Source: Bacteroidaceae bacterium (GTDB lineage: Bacteria; Bacteroidota; Bacteroidia; Bacteroidales; Bacteroidaceae). Taken from it: a stretch of DNA of 45,896 bases. The translations under genes were made by a program, and so were the position numbers. Under the pieces are notes generated by a model that was not told where the DNA came from, did not search any database, and saw only the letters and a program-made list of their open reading frames with translations. Where the stretch lies: contig JAFZVW010000048.1 in the NCBI GenBank assembly GCA_017617635.1, forward strand, positions 1-45,896, in the 5' to 3' direction. Of this stretch, positions 16,704 through 24,564 are shown piece after piece (the first letter of the stretch is position 1; every line of letters begins with the position of its first letter).

Positions 16704-17885
16704 TTAAATATTAAACATATGTTTCGCAAACATTATTACACAATCTACATTTACCGCATTACCAAACTGTTTATATGCTTGAGCTGGTTTTACGTCATAC
16801 TTAAACGTATCGGGAAAACTTTGTAAACGGGCACATTCCCTTGGAGTAAGAAATCTCCGCCTAGACCCAATAATTGACGTTTGAACAATAGCTACCAAAG
16901 CGGGGAAATAAGTGTTAACCTTAACCCTGATGCCCGATGGCCGCAATTGGAATATCTGATTCCATATGTTTGGAATATCCGCATTCCCTGCTTGCCATTC
17001 CAACTTGGCTTTAGCTCCATAGAAAAGAGGATTCTTGTTTGCACGTTTTAGCCAACTATTGATAAACTTTCTATTCTCTATATACAATTCATTGTTTTTG
17101 CGAATAAAGTTCTGTTTCCAAGTAGGATATTGCGACAAATCTTCATTGGAATCTAACTCGCAAAGCCTGTCTGTCCAGATAGGAAAACCTGGCAATTTCT
17201 CGGCCTTGATTGACTGTATGAATTCATTCCACAAATCAATCAGGTTTTCCATATCGCGAGATATACGATATTCATGTACGTTTGGTATTTCGTCATCATC
17301 TTGAAGGATTGTATCTATTGAACATGGGTGTATCTTTTTTTTGTCAAAAGTAAATGGTTTGATTTGTCCCAAATCTTTTCTTATACACATTATATAAACC
17401 CTCTCACGGTGCTGAGGAATTCCAAGATAGTGAGGACTAAATATGACTGGCTCAGGAAGCAAATTGTAACCAAGTTCCTCAAGACTGTCGTGAATTACTT
17501 TCCACGTGTTACCATGATCATGACTTGCAAGATTACGCACATTTTCTAATAATGCGTATTTAGGCTTATGGAAATCTAGGATTCTGCAAACATCGAAGAA
17601 CAACGTCCCTTTTGTTTCATCCTTAAATCCAAGTCTATTGCCAGCTTTTGAGAAAGACTGACAAGGAAATCCGGCACATAGAACATCATGTGATGGAATG
17701 TCTTTTGCCTCTATCTTTGTGATATCACCCTCTGGAGTTATTCCATAATTATCCTCATACGTTTTGCGGCAATCGGCATCAATATCGCTTGCGAATACGC
17801 ATTCTCCACCAAGTGACACCATTGCCTGATGAAAGCCACCAATACCCGCGAACAAGTCTATGAATGTGAATTTCTTCTTCGACAT
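16704..17885 (-). CDS. DNA (cytosine-5-)-methyltransferase of the restriction operon
   Basis: 393 residues. Motifs in order: I DLFAGIGG (10-17), IV GFPCQSFSK with catalytic C75, VI ENVRNLASHDHG, VIII QHRERVYI, a target-recognition region of about 120 residues, then RRFLTPRECARLQSFPDTF (IX) and QFGNAVNV (X). The order is that of a normal C5 methyltransferase. The recognition site is not readable. It is the first gene of the operon and would mark host DNA against the McrB/McrC-like pair downstream. The start ATG (17885) lies about 23 bases after the T-run of a terminator-like hairpin, so expression may be attenuated. The gene is AT-rich compared with the chromosome around it, suggesting transfer. 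Confidence 0.92.
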   Translation of the reverse strand: MSKKKFTFIDLFAGIGGFHQAMVSLGGECVFASDIDADCRKTYEDNYGITPEGDITKIEAKDIPSHDVLCAGFPCQSFSKAGNRLGFKDETKGTLFFDVCRILDFHKPKYALLENVRNLASHDHGNTWKVIHDSLEELGYNLLPEPVIFSPHYLGIPQHRERVYIMCIRKDLGQIKPFTFDKKKIHPCSIDTILQDDDEIPNVHEYRISRDMENLIDLWNEFIQSIKAEKLPGFPIWTDRLCELDSNEDLSQYPTWKQNFIRKNNELYIENRKFINSWLKRANKNPLFYGAKAKLEWQAGNADIPNIWNQIFQLRPSGIRVKVNTYFPALVAIVQTSIIGSRRRFLTPRECARLQSFPDTFKYDVKPAQAYKQFGNAVNVDCVIMFAKHMFNI

Positions 17886-17908
17886 GAAAAAGCCCTCTCT
17901 TCGTTTTG

Positions 17909-18053
17909 AAAAAGGGGGCGTGACAAGGTGTGTTTAACCAAGGCTTAGCACGGCCTGTATCAGACAACAACCTATTTGTCCACGCCCTTATGAGCGCAAA
18001 CATCCAAGTGCTTGTCCGACTGATACGTCTGTAGAAGTGCTAATTCTGGTTAA
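17909..18053 (-). promoter_or_regulatory. Pseudoknot-topology RNA leader with terminator before the methyltransferase gene
   Basis: Nested stems (plus-strand positions): TTAACCA 17934-17940 with TGGTTAA 18047-18053; TTAGCAC 17945-17951 with GTGCTAA 18037-18043; GTATCAG 17957-17963 with CTGATAC 18020-18026. Inside their apical loop lies CACGCCC (17981-17987), which pairs with GGGCGTG (17916-17922) outside the nest, extended by ACAA/TTGT and GGT/ACC. Read on the minus strand, that second stem ends in CCCCC-UUUUU at 17913-17909, a terminator shape, just before the ATG at 17885. Either a pseudoknot or a terminator/antiterminator switch is possible. Confidence 0.6.
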
Positions 18054-18060
18054 TCAGTCA

Positions 18061-18180
18061 TATCAAGGATGCTAAAGACTCTTTATTTCCTTATCCGTTA
18101 GTTTACGATTTCTCTGTTTAAGAGTTGTCCGCAAACACCCTGTGCGAACGGGTTGGTAATGACTTGACTAACTACAAACA
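18061..18180. other. Gene-free link between the two structured elements
   Basis: No gene seen. It contains AAAGACTCTT/AAGAGTT complementarity (about 18075-18126) and a small ACCC...GGGT hairpin near 18137-18153. It may belong to the same leader transcript as the flanking structures. Confidence 0.35.
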
Positions 18181-18515
18181 AAAAAAGCGCGGGTGCTTAC
18201 AGCTGCCTGTTCGCCGTTCGAGGTCTTAGGAAACCTATGGTGATAAACAGACAGAGTAAACACCCACGTTGAGGTATATAGACACCCGTAAAGTGTGCTG
18301 ATGAGAACATGGTTAGTCCTCGCAGCACACTACGGAGAGTATATACTACACCCCGTGGAGTTACATCTGCATTTGTCTTGACCACCATTCAAAAGTTCCT
18401 AAGTTTCGAACAGCCAAAAACAAAGCGTCAGTAACGCCTTTCAATATGTAGTGCTCCACCCAATGACTCCACACACCACAGTGTGCCTCATAGCCACAGT
18501 GGGCAGATGCAATTG
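18181..18515 (-). ncRNA. Large structured RNA candidate upstream of the restriction operon
   Basis: Many long stems on the minus strand. The 3' domain has CGCGGGTGCTTAC (18188-18200) with GTAAACACCCACG (18256-18268), 13 pairs including two G-U in the RNA. Inside it CTGCCTGTT (18203-18211) pairs with AACAGACAG (18246-18254), followed by UUUUUU. The middle domain has GTATATA 18274-18280 with TATATAC 18340-18346, CCGT 18286-18289 with ACGG 18332-18335, and GTGTGCTG 18293-18300 with CAGCACAC 18323-18330. The 5' domain has CACAC 18472-18476 with GTGTG 18481-18485 inside ATGA/TCAT and CCCA/TGGG, and GCGT/ACGC near 18425-18436. A TATTTTTG -7-like element is at 18523-18516. It is not RNase P RNA, tmRNA or SRP RNA by their hallmark sequences. 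Confidence 0.6.
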
Positions 18516-18573
18516 CAAAAATAATAAAATTTAGGGAAAAGTTGATGATGGAATGAAAATTATATCAAAAAAA

Positions 18574-18605
18574 TTGGGGAGTTGGTACCAAAATTAGTAC
18601 CTTTG
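18574..18605 (+). promoter_or_regulatory. Promoter with palindromic operator for the HicB-like gene
   Basis: The -7 element TACCTTTG is at 18598-18605 and TTG is at 18574-18576 (spacing 21). A perfect palindrome TTGGTACCAA (18582-18591) lies in the spacer, and GGTAC (18584-18588) is repeated inverted as GTACC (18597-18601) over the -7 element. This suits autoregulation by a ribbon-helix-helix protein. Confidence 0.65.
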
Positions 18606-18663
18606 TAACAAAATATCAGCATCTAAAGAATAATGGGTTAATAAAATAAAGGAGACGCGAATT

Positions 18664-19011
18664 ATGGATTATCTGGAATACAAAGGTTATAGAGGCAGTG
18701 TTGAGTATAGCAAGGAGGACAACTGCTTGTTTGGAAAGGTACAAGGACTGAGTAAGGAACTGATAACGTTCGAAGGTCAGACGCTTGACGAATTGCGCAA
18801 GGATTTTGAAGCTGGTATTGAAAGCTATTTGAACTATTGCAAGGAGGAAGGCATTGAACCGGTAAAACCGTACAGCGGCAGGCTCAACTTGCGTATGCCA
18901 TCAGAGTTGCATTCCAAAATGGCGGCTTTTGTTGCATCAACAGGAATCACTATTAATGATTTCATAAACCGTGCTATCAGGAACGAGATGAAGAAAGTCG
19001 CAGCCTTATGA
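18664..19011 (+). CDS. Orphan HicB-family antitoxin-like protein
   Basis: 115 residues. The N-terminal half (YKGYRGSVEYSKEDNCLFGK and EGQTLDELRKDFEAGIESYL) is the HicB partial RNase-H-like fold. The C-terminal half (LNLRMPSELHSKMAAFVAST and FINRAIRNEM) is a ribbon-helix-helix DNA-binding domain. In complete modules a HicA mRNA interferase of about 60 residues sits next to it. None is visible upstream (18606-18663) or downstream, so it is an orphan, as is common in Bacteroidales. The promoter palindrome suggests it regulates itself. AAGGAGA lies about 8 bases before the ATG. It overlaps the next gene by four bases (ATGA). Confidence 0.8.
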   Translation: MDYLEYKGYRGSVEYSKEDNCLFGKVQGLSKELITFEGQTLDELRKDFEAGIESYLNYCKEEGIEPVKPYSGRLNLRMPSELHSKMAAFVASTGITINDFINRAIRNEMKKVAAL

Positions 19012-19670
19012 AAATATTGTCCATACTGTTTTGTCTTTTTCTGTTGTGCGGATGCGGGAACAGGGATTATGACAAGATAGGCAAGACTGAGATTACGATT
19101 GAAACTGACAGGGGCAGGATTGTTATACGTCTGTATGACGATACGCCTGTGTACAGGGACAATTTCGTAAAACTGGTGAAGCAGGGTGCCTACGACGGTG
19201 CTGTATGGCACAGGATAGTGCGTGACGGGTTTATCCAGGCGGGTACTAACGACGAGGCGAAGTATGTTGGGGAGACTTTGCCTGCTGAGATTGTGTATCC
19301 GCGTCATTTCCACAAGGCGGGAGCGGTTGCTGCGGCCAAGGAGGATGATGATGTGAATCCTGAGAGGCGCAGCAGCAATACGCAGTTCTATATCGTTACG
19401 GGCAAGGTGTTCACGCCGGGTTCGTTGGCTGAACTGCGTCAGATGATGGCTGATGCTGACACGGTACATGGGTTTGCTCCGTTTACCGAACAGCAGAAGT
19501 CGGCTTACACGAAACGTGGCGGTGCTCCGCATCTGGACGGTGCGTATACTGTGTTTGGCGAAGTGGTCGAGGGCCTGGGTGTTGTGCAGAGCATAGGGCA
19601 CGAAAAAACGGTGGACGAGAAGCCTGTCCACCGTATTGTGATTAAGAGGGTTTCGGTTTCTACACGCTGA
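19008..19670 (+). CDS. Cyclophilin-type peptidyl-prolyl isomerase lipoprotein
   Basis: 220 residues. A lipoprotein signal with lipobox L13-C14-G15-C16 is followed by a cyclophilin domain: [44 protein letters not shown] and [17 protein letters not shown]. It should catalyse proline isomerisation for envelope protein folding, anchored in the periplasm. There is an insertion of about 35 residues ([13 protein letters not shown] to HLDG) between the core strands that is commonly seen in Bacteroidota cyclophilins. The ATGA overlap with the HicB-like gene suggests coupled translation, although the two have no obvious shared task. The 3' end overlaps convergent thyA by 11 bases. Confidence 0.88.
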   Translation: MKILSILFCLFLLCGCGNRDYDKIGKTEITIETDRGRIVIRLYDDTPVYRDNFVKLVKQGAYDGAVWHRIVRDGFIQAGTNDEAKYVGETLPAEIVYPRHFHKAGAVAAAKEDDDVNPERRSSNTQFYIVTGKVFTPGSLAELRQMMADADTVHGFAPFTEQQKSAYTKRGGAPHLDGAYTVFGEVVEGLGVVQSIGHEKTVDEKPVHRIVIKRVSVSTR

Positions 19671-20457
19671 CCACGCCCTTGATGGCCGGCCATGGGTCGT
19701 AATCGGTGAGTTGGAAGTCCTCGTACTTGAAGTCGAATATATTCTTTACATCGGGATTGAGGTGCATAACGGGCAGTGGCCGTGGTGTACGGCTTAGCTG
19801 CAGGCGCACCTGTTCCATGTGGTTCCGGTATATGTGTGTGTCGCCTGTGGTGTGGATGAAGTCGCCTGCCTTTAGGCCTGTGACTTGTGCCATCATCATG
19901 AGCAGCAGGGCATAGCTTGCGATGTTGAAGGGTACGCCCAGGAAGCAGTCGGCGCTGCGCTGGTAGAGCTGCAGCGAGAGACGGCCGTTGGCTACGTAGA
20001 ACTGGAAGAATGCATGACAGGGGGGGAGGTTCATGTTCTTGATGTCGGCGACGTTCCATGCGGATACTATGATGCGACGGCAGTCGGGGTCGTTCTTGAT
20101 TGTATCGACGGCTTGCTGTATCTGGTCGATGAAGCCTCCGTCGTAATCGGGCCATGAGCGCCACTGGTATCCGTAGATGTGTCCCAGGTCACCTGTCTCG
20201 GGATCTGCCCATTCGTTCCAGATGCGTACGCCGCGTTCCTGGAGCCATCGGGCGTTGGTATTGCCTTGCAGGAACCACAAGAGTTCGTATATGATGCTTT
20301 TGAGGTGGACTTTCTTGGTTGTCACCAGGGGGAAGCCGTCGTCGAGGTTGAAGCGCATCTGGTGTCCGAAGATGCTGCGTGTACCGGTTCCTGTACGGTC
20401 GGACTTGTCTGTGCCGTTGTCCAGGATATTCTGCAACAGGTCTAAATATTGTTTCAT
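19660..20457 (-). CDS. thyA: Thymidylate synthase
   Basis: 265 residues, the normal length. It converts dUMP to dTMP using 5,10-methylene-THF. Visible hallmarks are the dUMP/folate-binding start ([19 protein letters not shown]), the catalytic Cys motif [27 protein letters not shown] and the C-terminal substrate-contact segment [14 protein letters not shown]. The start is set at the ATG 20457, where homologues begin (MKQYLDLLQ); this lies 4 bases inside the end of folA (ATGA overlap). It oxidises THF to DHF, which the upstream partner FolA reduces, so the overlap makes functional sense. Confidence 0.96.
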   Translation of the reverse strand: MKQYLDLLQNILDNGTDKSDRTGTGTRSIFGHQMRFNLDDGFPLVTTKKVHLKSIIYELLWFLQGNTNARWLQERGVRIWNEWADPETGDLGHIYGYQWRSWPDYDGGFIDQIQQAVDTIKNDPDCRRIIVSAWNVADIKNMNLPPCHAFFQFYVANGRLSLQLYQRSADCFLGVPFNIASYALLLMMMAQVTGLKAGDFIHTTGDTHIYRNHMEQVRLQLSRTPRPLPVMHLNPDVKNIFDFKYEDFQLTDYDPWPAIKGVVSV

Positions 20458-20945
20458 CTTACTCGGGTATAATCTGCGAATGTATAGGGGTATGCATGTC
20501 TGTCGTCGGCTGGGTGGTGCTCGCTGGAGACTTGTTTCCACTGGCTCGCGTCTATCTGGGGGAAGAAGGCGTCTGCCTGCGATGGGGTGTCGTCGATAAG
20601 GGTAAGGCAGAGGTTGTCGGCAACGGCCATTGCCTGCCGGTATACGCTGGCTCCGCCTATGATATATACCTGCTCGTCAGCCGCGCACGCTGAGAGGGCG
20701 GCATCGAGCGAGGGGAATGTCTCTGCACCGGGGTATTGTGCCTGTGAACGTGACAGGACGATGTTACGGCGGTTGGGGAGTGCTCCCTTGGGCAGGCTTT
20801 CGAAGGTCTTGCGTCCCATGATGATGGTGTGCCCTGTGGTGAGGGCCTTGAAGCGCTTGAGGTCGTTGGGAAGCCAGTAGAGGAGCTTGTTGTCGTTGCC
20901 TATGGCATTGTCCTGTGCGATTGCGGCGATTATATTTACAGTCAT
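20454..20945 (-). CDS. folA: Dihydrofolate reductase
   Basis: 163 residues. It begins [20 protein letters not shown] (NADPH- and folate-binding first strand) and contains W-x-x-P-N-D-L-K-R-F, the T[16 protein letters not shown] core and the conserved [12 protein letters not shown]. The ATG at 20945 is preferred over an in-frame codon at 20975, because the protein family starts here and a -7 element TATCTTTG lies at 20972-20965. It is transcribed just before thyA with a 4-base overlap. It regenerates THF for thymidylate and one-carbon metabolism. Confidence 0.95.
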   Translation of the reverse strand: MTVNIIAAIAQDNAIGNDNKLLYWLPNDLKRFKALTTGHTIIMGRKTFESLPKGALPNRRNIVLSRSQAQYPGAETFPSLDAALSACAADEQVYIIGGASVYRQAMAVADNLCLTLIDDTPSQADAFFPQIDASQWKQVSSEHHPADDRHAYPYTFADYTRVR

Positions 20946-20975
20946 ATAGTGATTGTTTCCTGGACAAAGATACAT

Positions 20976-21012
20976 AAAAAAAGCGGAAGTGCAGTATGGA
21001 CCTCCGCTTTTA
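20976..21012 (-). terminator. Terminator after the exbD operon
   Basis: AAAGCGGA (20980-20987) pairs with TCCGCTTT (21003-21010). Read on the minus strand the hairpin is followed by seven T (20982-20976), giving a clear intrinsic terminator between exbD and folA. Confidence 0.8.
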
Positions 21013-21034
21013 TTAACTTATAGGGTGCGTATTA

Positions 21035-21493
21035 TTACTGACGGCGTGTGGCCGAGTAGTTGATACGCAGTGCCCATGACTTACGCAACACTTCCTTGAT
21101 ATCGGTTATGTAACCCATCTGTGTGTTCTGGTCGGCCTTGATGCTGATTGTCTGGGCTGCCTGGTTGGCCATACCCTGACGTTCCTGTGCTACGAAGTCC
21201 ATAACCTCGGACGGATTTGCGTAGCGGTCATTCAGCTGGATACGTGTACCGCTACCCATCTGGGCACGGAGCGCATCGGTTGGAGGACCGACATAGATGA
21301 AACTAACGGTGCTCTTCTTTGTAAGCTTCTCAAGCTCGGTACCTGCTGGTACGGTGAACTTGACCTTGAGCGTAACCTCGCGCATAGTGGTTACAATCAT
21401 AAAGAAGAACAAAATGGTGAATATCAAGTCGGGCAGAGATGAAGTATTCATCTCGGGCATTTCGCGCGACGCTTTCTTCTTAAATCCTGCCAT
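21035..21493 (-). CDS. exbD: ExbD-family biopolymer transport protein (second copy)
   Basis: 152 residues. A single N-terminal transmembrane helix carries the proton-path aspartate in SSLPDLIFTILFFFMIVTTM, followed by a periplasmic domain with KVKFTVPAGTELEKL and a C-terminal part ending in ALRINYSATRRQ. It is part of an ExbB/ExbD/TonB-type motor that energises outer-membrane transport with the proton motive force. It is the last gene of the exbB, membrane protein, exbD, exbD operon, 2 bases after the first exbD, and a strong terminator follows. Two exbD paralogues per operon is the usual Bacteroidota arrangement. Confidence 0.9.
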   Translation of the reverse strand: MAGFKKKASREMPEMNTSSLPDLIFTILFFFMIVTTMREVTLKVKFTVPAGTELEKLTKKSTVSFIYVGPPTDALRAQMGSGTRIQLNDRYANPSEVMDFVAQERQGMANQAAQTISIKADQNTQMGYITDIKEVLRKSWALRINYSATRRQ

Positions 21494-21495
21494 TT

Positions 21496-22095
21496 TTAAT
21501 TTCCTCCATACTTTTTAGGTTCAGCCTCGGATATCTTCTGAGGATATACAGCGCGAATTGCTACCTTGTGCTCCTCGTCCAGAGCTGCATATGGCTTGTG
21601 GAAGCGGGCCATTGAAAGCTCGTCACGAAGCTCGTTGTATGCGGCTACAAGTTCGTTCTGTACTTGGAAGTAGATATTATAGGGCGTACCACGGTCTGTC
21701 TGAACAGAAATCACGTGATTTTCTGTGACTGCCATCGGACCCAGCAGCTCTATGTCCTTGACATGCTTCTCGGGTAATGAACCCAGATTGTGTGGATTAT
21801 CAATGAACTCCTTGGCCTGAGCACGCAGGTCCTCGAGAGCTATGAAATCGTAATTGCCGTGACGGTACAATGCCAGATAGCCATCGGCATTGATACGTAC
21901 GTTGAAGACATTACGTTCCTTGACATCAATCTCTACATCTTCCTGTTCTTTCTCTGGTGGCTGCGGGAGGCGACGTGCCAGACCCATATCAGTATCCATC
22001 GAGGTGGTTACCAGGAAGAAGATGAGCAGCATGAAAGATATGTCGGCTGTTGAACTGGTGTTCAATCCGGGCATTTTTCTTTTCTTCTTTGCCAT
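21496..22095 (-). CDS. exbD: ExbD-family biopolymer transport protein (first copy)
   Basis: 199 residues. The N-terminal helix STADISFMLLIFFLVTTSM has the conserved aspartate of the proton channel. The acidic periplasmic region PPEKEQEDVEIDVKERNVF is followed by an ExbD fold and a basic tail (AVYPQKISEAEPKKYGGN). It forms the motor with ExbB encoded upstream, with the second ExbD perhaps making a heteromeric complex; the stoichiometry is not known from the sequence. It lies 24 bases after the small membrane protein gene and 2 bases before the second exbD. Confidence 0.9.
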   Translation of the reverse strand: MAKKKRKMPGLNTSSTADISFMLLIFFLVTTSMDTDMGLARRLPQPPEKEQEDVEIDVKERNVFNVRINADGYLALYRHGNYDFIALEDLRAQAKEFIDNPHNLGSLPEKHVKDIELLGPMAVTENHVISVQTDRGTPYNIYFQVQNELVAAYNELRDELSMARFHKPYAALDEEHKVAIRAVYPQKISEAEPKKYGGN

Positions 22096-22119
22096 ATATC
22101 TTTCTCTGTTTAATCGGTT

Positions 22120-22608
22120 TTACTTAGAAGCATTCTTTGTAAGTACACCTGACATGCTGACACCGACTGCAATGACAGCGGCAATAGTAAGGATGTAGAT
22201 GCTCCAGATGAAGATGTCTACCACCATTACGCCTGCTGCACTTGTAACGGTACCGTCAGCTGCAGTAAATTCACTCTCACCGAAACCGAGCAGAAGGCCT
22301 GGAATCAGCGAAACCACTAACAGAGCAATAGTGCCAAGGACAACCTTGCCACCGGGAACGCCTGTAGTTGCAGCAGGATCGTTGCCCTTGGTGCTCTGAA
22401 CGCCCTTGACTACCGACCAGATGGTGAGAGCGGCTGTAGCAACCACTGTCAGGTACATCCAGACAAGCAGAAGTGATGTGAAGTATGGTACATTGAAGTC
22501 TCCCTCGAAACTGTCTTCCCAACCAATCAGGAAGAACAACAAGAAGACCAATATACTAACGCCAATCACGCCGAGCATTGCATATTTGGAAATATTCTGA
22601 ATTTTCAT
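22120..22608 (-). CDS. Small membrane protein of the exbB/exbD operon, function unknown
   Basis: 162 residues with four predicted transmembrane helices (about 10-30, 42-65, 88-108, 125-150). The linker near 68-86 is polar (VQSTKGNDPAATTGVPGGK). No catalytic motif was recognised. Its fixed place between exbB and exbD suggests an accessory part of the TonB-energising complex, but this is positional inference only. It lies 55 bases after exbB. Similar uncharacterised genes occupy the same slot in other Bacteroidales as far as I recall. Confidence 0.75.
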   Translation of the reverse strand: MKIQNISKYAMLGVIGVSILVFLLFFLIGWEDSFEGDFNVPYFTSLLLVWMYLTVVATAALTIWSVVKGVQSTKGNDPAATTGVPGGKVVLGTIALLVVSLIPGLLLGFGESEFTAADGTVTSAAGVMVVDIFIWSIYILTIAAVIAVGVSMSGVLTKNASK

Positions 22609-22663
22609 TACTGTCTCTCCTTAAATAGAGGTATTGGATACTATATTATATATAAGGTGCAGA

Positions 22664-23515
22664 TTACTTCTGGCACTTGTCGCTCTTGACACACATAACG
22701 AGAAGCTCCTGAGCAGCCTCCTCCATGTTACCTGTGAGAACCTCAACACGAGACAGAATGAAGTTGTAGAATACCTGAAGAATCAGGGCAACAACGATAC
22801 CGAAGATGGTGGTAATCAAGGCAACCTTCATACCGCCGGCAACAACGGTCGGGCTGATATCACCTGCCTTCTGGATCTGGTCGAATGCCATAACCATACC
22901 GATTACAGTACCCAAGAAACCGAGAGACGGAGCCATAGCGATGAACAGGGTAATCCATGAGCAGTTCTCCTCGAGGTATGAACCCTGAACCTCAGCTTCC
23001 ATATTGATTGTACGCTCGATTGTAGCGATGTCGTTCTGCTCCTTGCTGTTCAGGCACTCCAGAGCCTTGCGGCTAACCTGTGCAACAGGACCGCGGGTAG
23101 CCTTTGCCTTCTCGAGAGCCTCGTCAACCTTACCGGCAGCAACCAGCTCGGCGAGCTCGGCACAGAACTTGCGGGTGTTAATCTGAGCAAGGCTCAGGTA
23201 GATAACGCGCTCGATGCAGAATGCCAGACCCAGAACAAGAGCAATGGCAACGAGTGACATGAAGTCGGCACCACCCTCGATGAACTTTGTCTTCAGAGCC
23301 TTGTGGATACCTTCGCTCTCCTCCTCGGCAACAGCAGCCTCGACAGGTTCAGCAGCAGCTGTGTCAACAGCAGCAGTGTCGGCAGCAGCAGAATCGGCCT
23401 GTTCAACAGCAGCGCTATCAGGAGCAGCAGCCTCATCTTCCTGTGCCATTACAGATGTTGTTGCAGCGAAAGAACATGCAGCAACCATCGCAACAATAGC
23501 AAATAACTTTTTCAT
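22664..23515 (-). CDS. exbB: MotA/TolQ/ExbB-family proton channel protein
   Basis: 283 residues. The N-terminus looks like a signal peptide (MKKLFAIVAMVAACSFAATT) followed by an Ala/Asp/Glu-rich periplasmic stretch (25-80). Then come the three ExbB helices: DFMSLVAIALVLGLAFCIERV, CSWITLFIAMAPSLGFLGTV and VVAGGMKVALITTIFGIVVA. The TolQ-type signature GFLGTVIGMVMAFDQI is clear. It forms the proton channel with ExbD and drives TonB. It is the first gene of a four-gene operon; the tRNA-Ser gene lies just upstream on the same strand and may share a transcript. The low-complexity extension is longer than in proteobacterial ExbB, as is usual in this phylum. Confidence 0.92.
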   Translation of the reverse strand: MKKLFAIVAMVAACSFAATTSVMAQEDEAAAPDSAAVEQADSAAADTAAVDTAAAEPVEAAVAEEESEGIHKALKTKFIEGGADFMSLVAIALVLGLAFCIERVIYLSLAQINTRKFCAELAELVAAGKVDEALEKAKATRGPVAQVSRKALECLNSKEQNDIATIERTINMEAEVQGSYLEENCSWITLFIAMAPSLGFLGTVIGMVMAFDQIQKAGDISPTVVAGGMKVALITTIFGIVVALILQVFYNFILSRVEVLTGNMEEAAQELLVMCVKSDKCQK

Positions 23516-23596
23516 TGTTTTGGAATTTTTTAGGTTTAATTATTGTAGTTGTTTATTTCACTCTCTTTATCTTCCCGAATTTTTCTCTCCCCTGTG

Positions 23597-23684
23597 CGGA
23601 GAGAGGGGGATTCGAACCCCCGAAACGCTTTTGACGTTTACACGCTTTCCAGGCGTGCCTCTTAAGCCACTCGAGCATCTCTCC
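23597..23684 (-). tRNA. tRNA-Ser (anticodon GGA)
   Basis: 88 bases on the minus strand. The acceptor stem GGAGAGA (5' end at 23684) pairs with TCTCTCC. The anticodon loop CTGGAAA gives GGA, reading UCC/UCU. A long variable arm typical of class II serine tRNA and the T-loop GGTTCGAATCC are present. The discriminator is G and CCA is not encoded. A -7-like TATTTTTG lies at 23709-23702. Confidence 0.93.
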
Positions 23685-23786
23685 AATAGCTTTTTCGGTT
23701 ACAAAAATATCATTTTTTATGGACTTATCACTATGAAAACGTAAAAAAGTTGCCTTTGTGTGGATTTTTTTGTTATCGGATAACTT

Positions 23787-24548
23787 CTATATGGAGAATA
23801 ACCGCTGTGCAGTGGAGGTTGTAATATTGTCTATTTCTGCTATGCCTACGTTGTATATCTGTGCCAGTTTGGCGGCTACGAAGGGCAGAAACGAGGGTTC
23901 GTTCCTGTGTCCGCGATGTGGTACTGGTGCCAGATACGGAGCGTCTGTCTCCAGGACAATCCTGTCAAGAGGAACTGCGTCCGAGAGTGTCTGTGCAAGG
24001 CGGCTGTTCCTGAACGTCACTACTCCGCCTATACCGAAGACAAAGCCTTCGTACCGCATCATGCGGCGTGCGCTCTCACGGCTTCCTCCAAAGCAGTGGA
24101 ATATGCCGCGAAGCCCGTCTGCCTTGTGCCGTTCCATTGCGTCAAGCAGCTGGGGCTCGGCATTGCGCATGTGGATGACCAGCGGAAGGTCCATATCCAC
24201 GGACTTGCATATCTGGTACTCGAAGGCATCGATTTGTTCCTTACGGAATGTGTCGTCCCAGTAGAAGTCAAGTCCTACCTCGCCTACGGCGACAGGATTT
24301 TCGACCTTGTCCCACATGCTGTCGAGCACGTCCTGCCAATCCGCGTGCACATCCTCGGGGTGCAGGCCTGTCATGGTGTGGCAGTACTGTGGATAGCGCT
24401 GTGCCAAGGCCTTCATCCCGGGAATCGATTCCTGGTTGATGCATGGGAGCAGGAACTTGTCAACGCCTGCCTCTACGGCACGTTTTACTACATCATCCCT
24501 GTCCTGGTCGAACTCGGGCTCGTAGATATGGGTGTGGGTGTCTATCAT
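23787..24548 (-). CDS. tatD: TatD-family metal-dependent hydrolase
   Basis: 253 residues, a TIM-barrel amidohydrolase-like deoxyribonuclease. Metal-binding hallmarks are the N-terminal DTHTH, the central VGEVGLDFYWD glutamate, LPLVIHMRNA, GIFHCFGGS and the C-terminal LETDAPYLAPVPHRG aspartate. The ATG at 24548 is chosen because the DTHTH motif must sit at the very start. A longer in-frame extension to 24596 would run into the polyprenyl synthase gene. It lies 16 bases after the polyprenyl synthase stop, on the same strand. It acts in DNA repair or turnover by family precedent, and the exact substrate is uncertain. Confidence 0.92.
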   Translation of the reverse strand: MIDTHTHIYEPEFDQDRDDVVKRAVEAGVDKFLLPCINQESIPGMKALAQRYPQYCHTMTGLHPEDVHADWQDVLDSMWDKVENPVAVGEVGLDFYWDDTFRKEQIDAFEYQICKSVDMDLPLVIHMRNAEPQLLDAMERHKADGLRGIFHCFGGSRESARRMMRYEGFVFGIGGVVTFRNSRLAQTLSDAVPLDRIVLETDAPYLAPVPHRGHRNEPSFLPFVAAKLAQIYNVGIAEIDNITTSTAQRLFSI

Positions 24549-24564
24549 TATGTCTGCCAGGCAC

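Noticed and set aside
17931-18056. Possible integron attC site (GTTTAAC ... GTTAATC)
   Set aside because: The right-hand box does not fit GTTRRRY and there is no integrase or second cassette site.
18293-18330. Hammerhead-ribozyme-like CTGATGAG word
   Set aside because: The second core (GAAA) and the stem order of a hammerhead are missing; the word is part of a plain hairpin.
18197-18388. 63-codon minus-strand frame inside the structured RNA
   Set aside because: It is made of paired stems, has no recognised domain and no ribosome site; RNA structure explains the sequence better.
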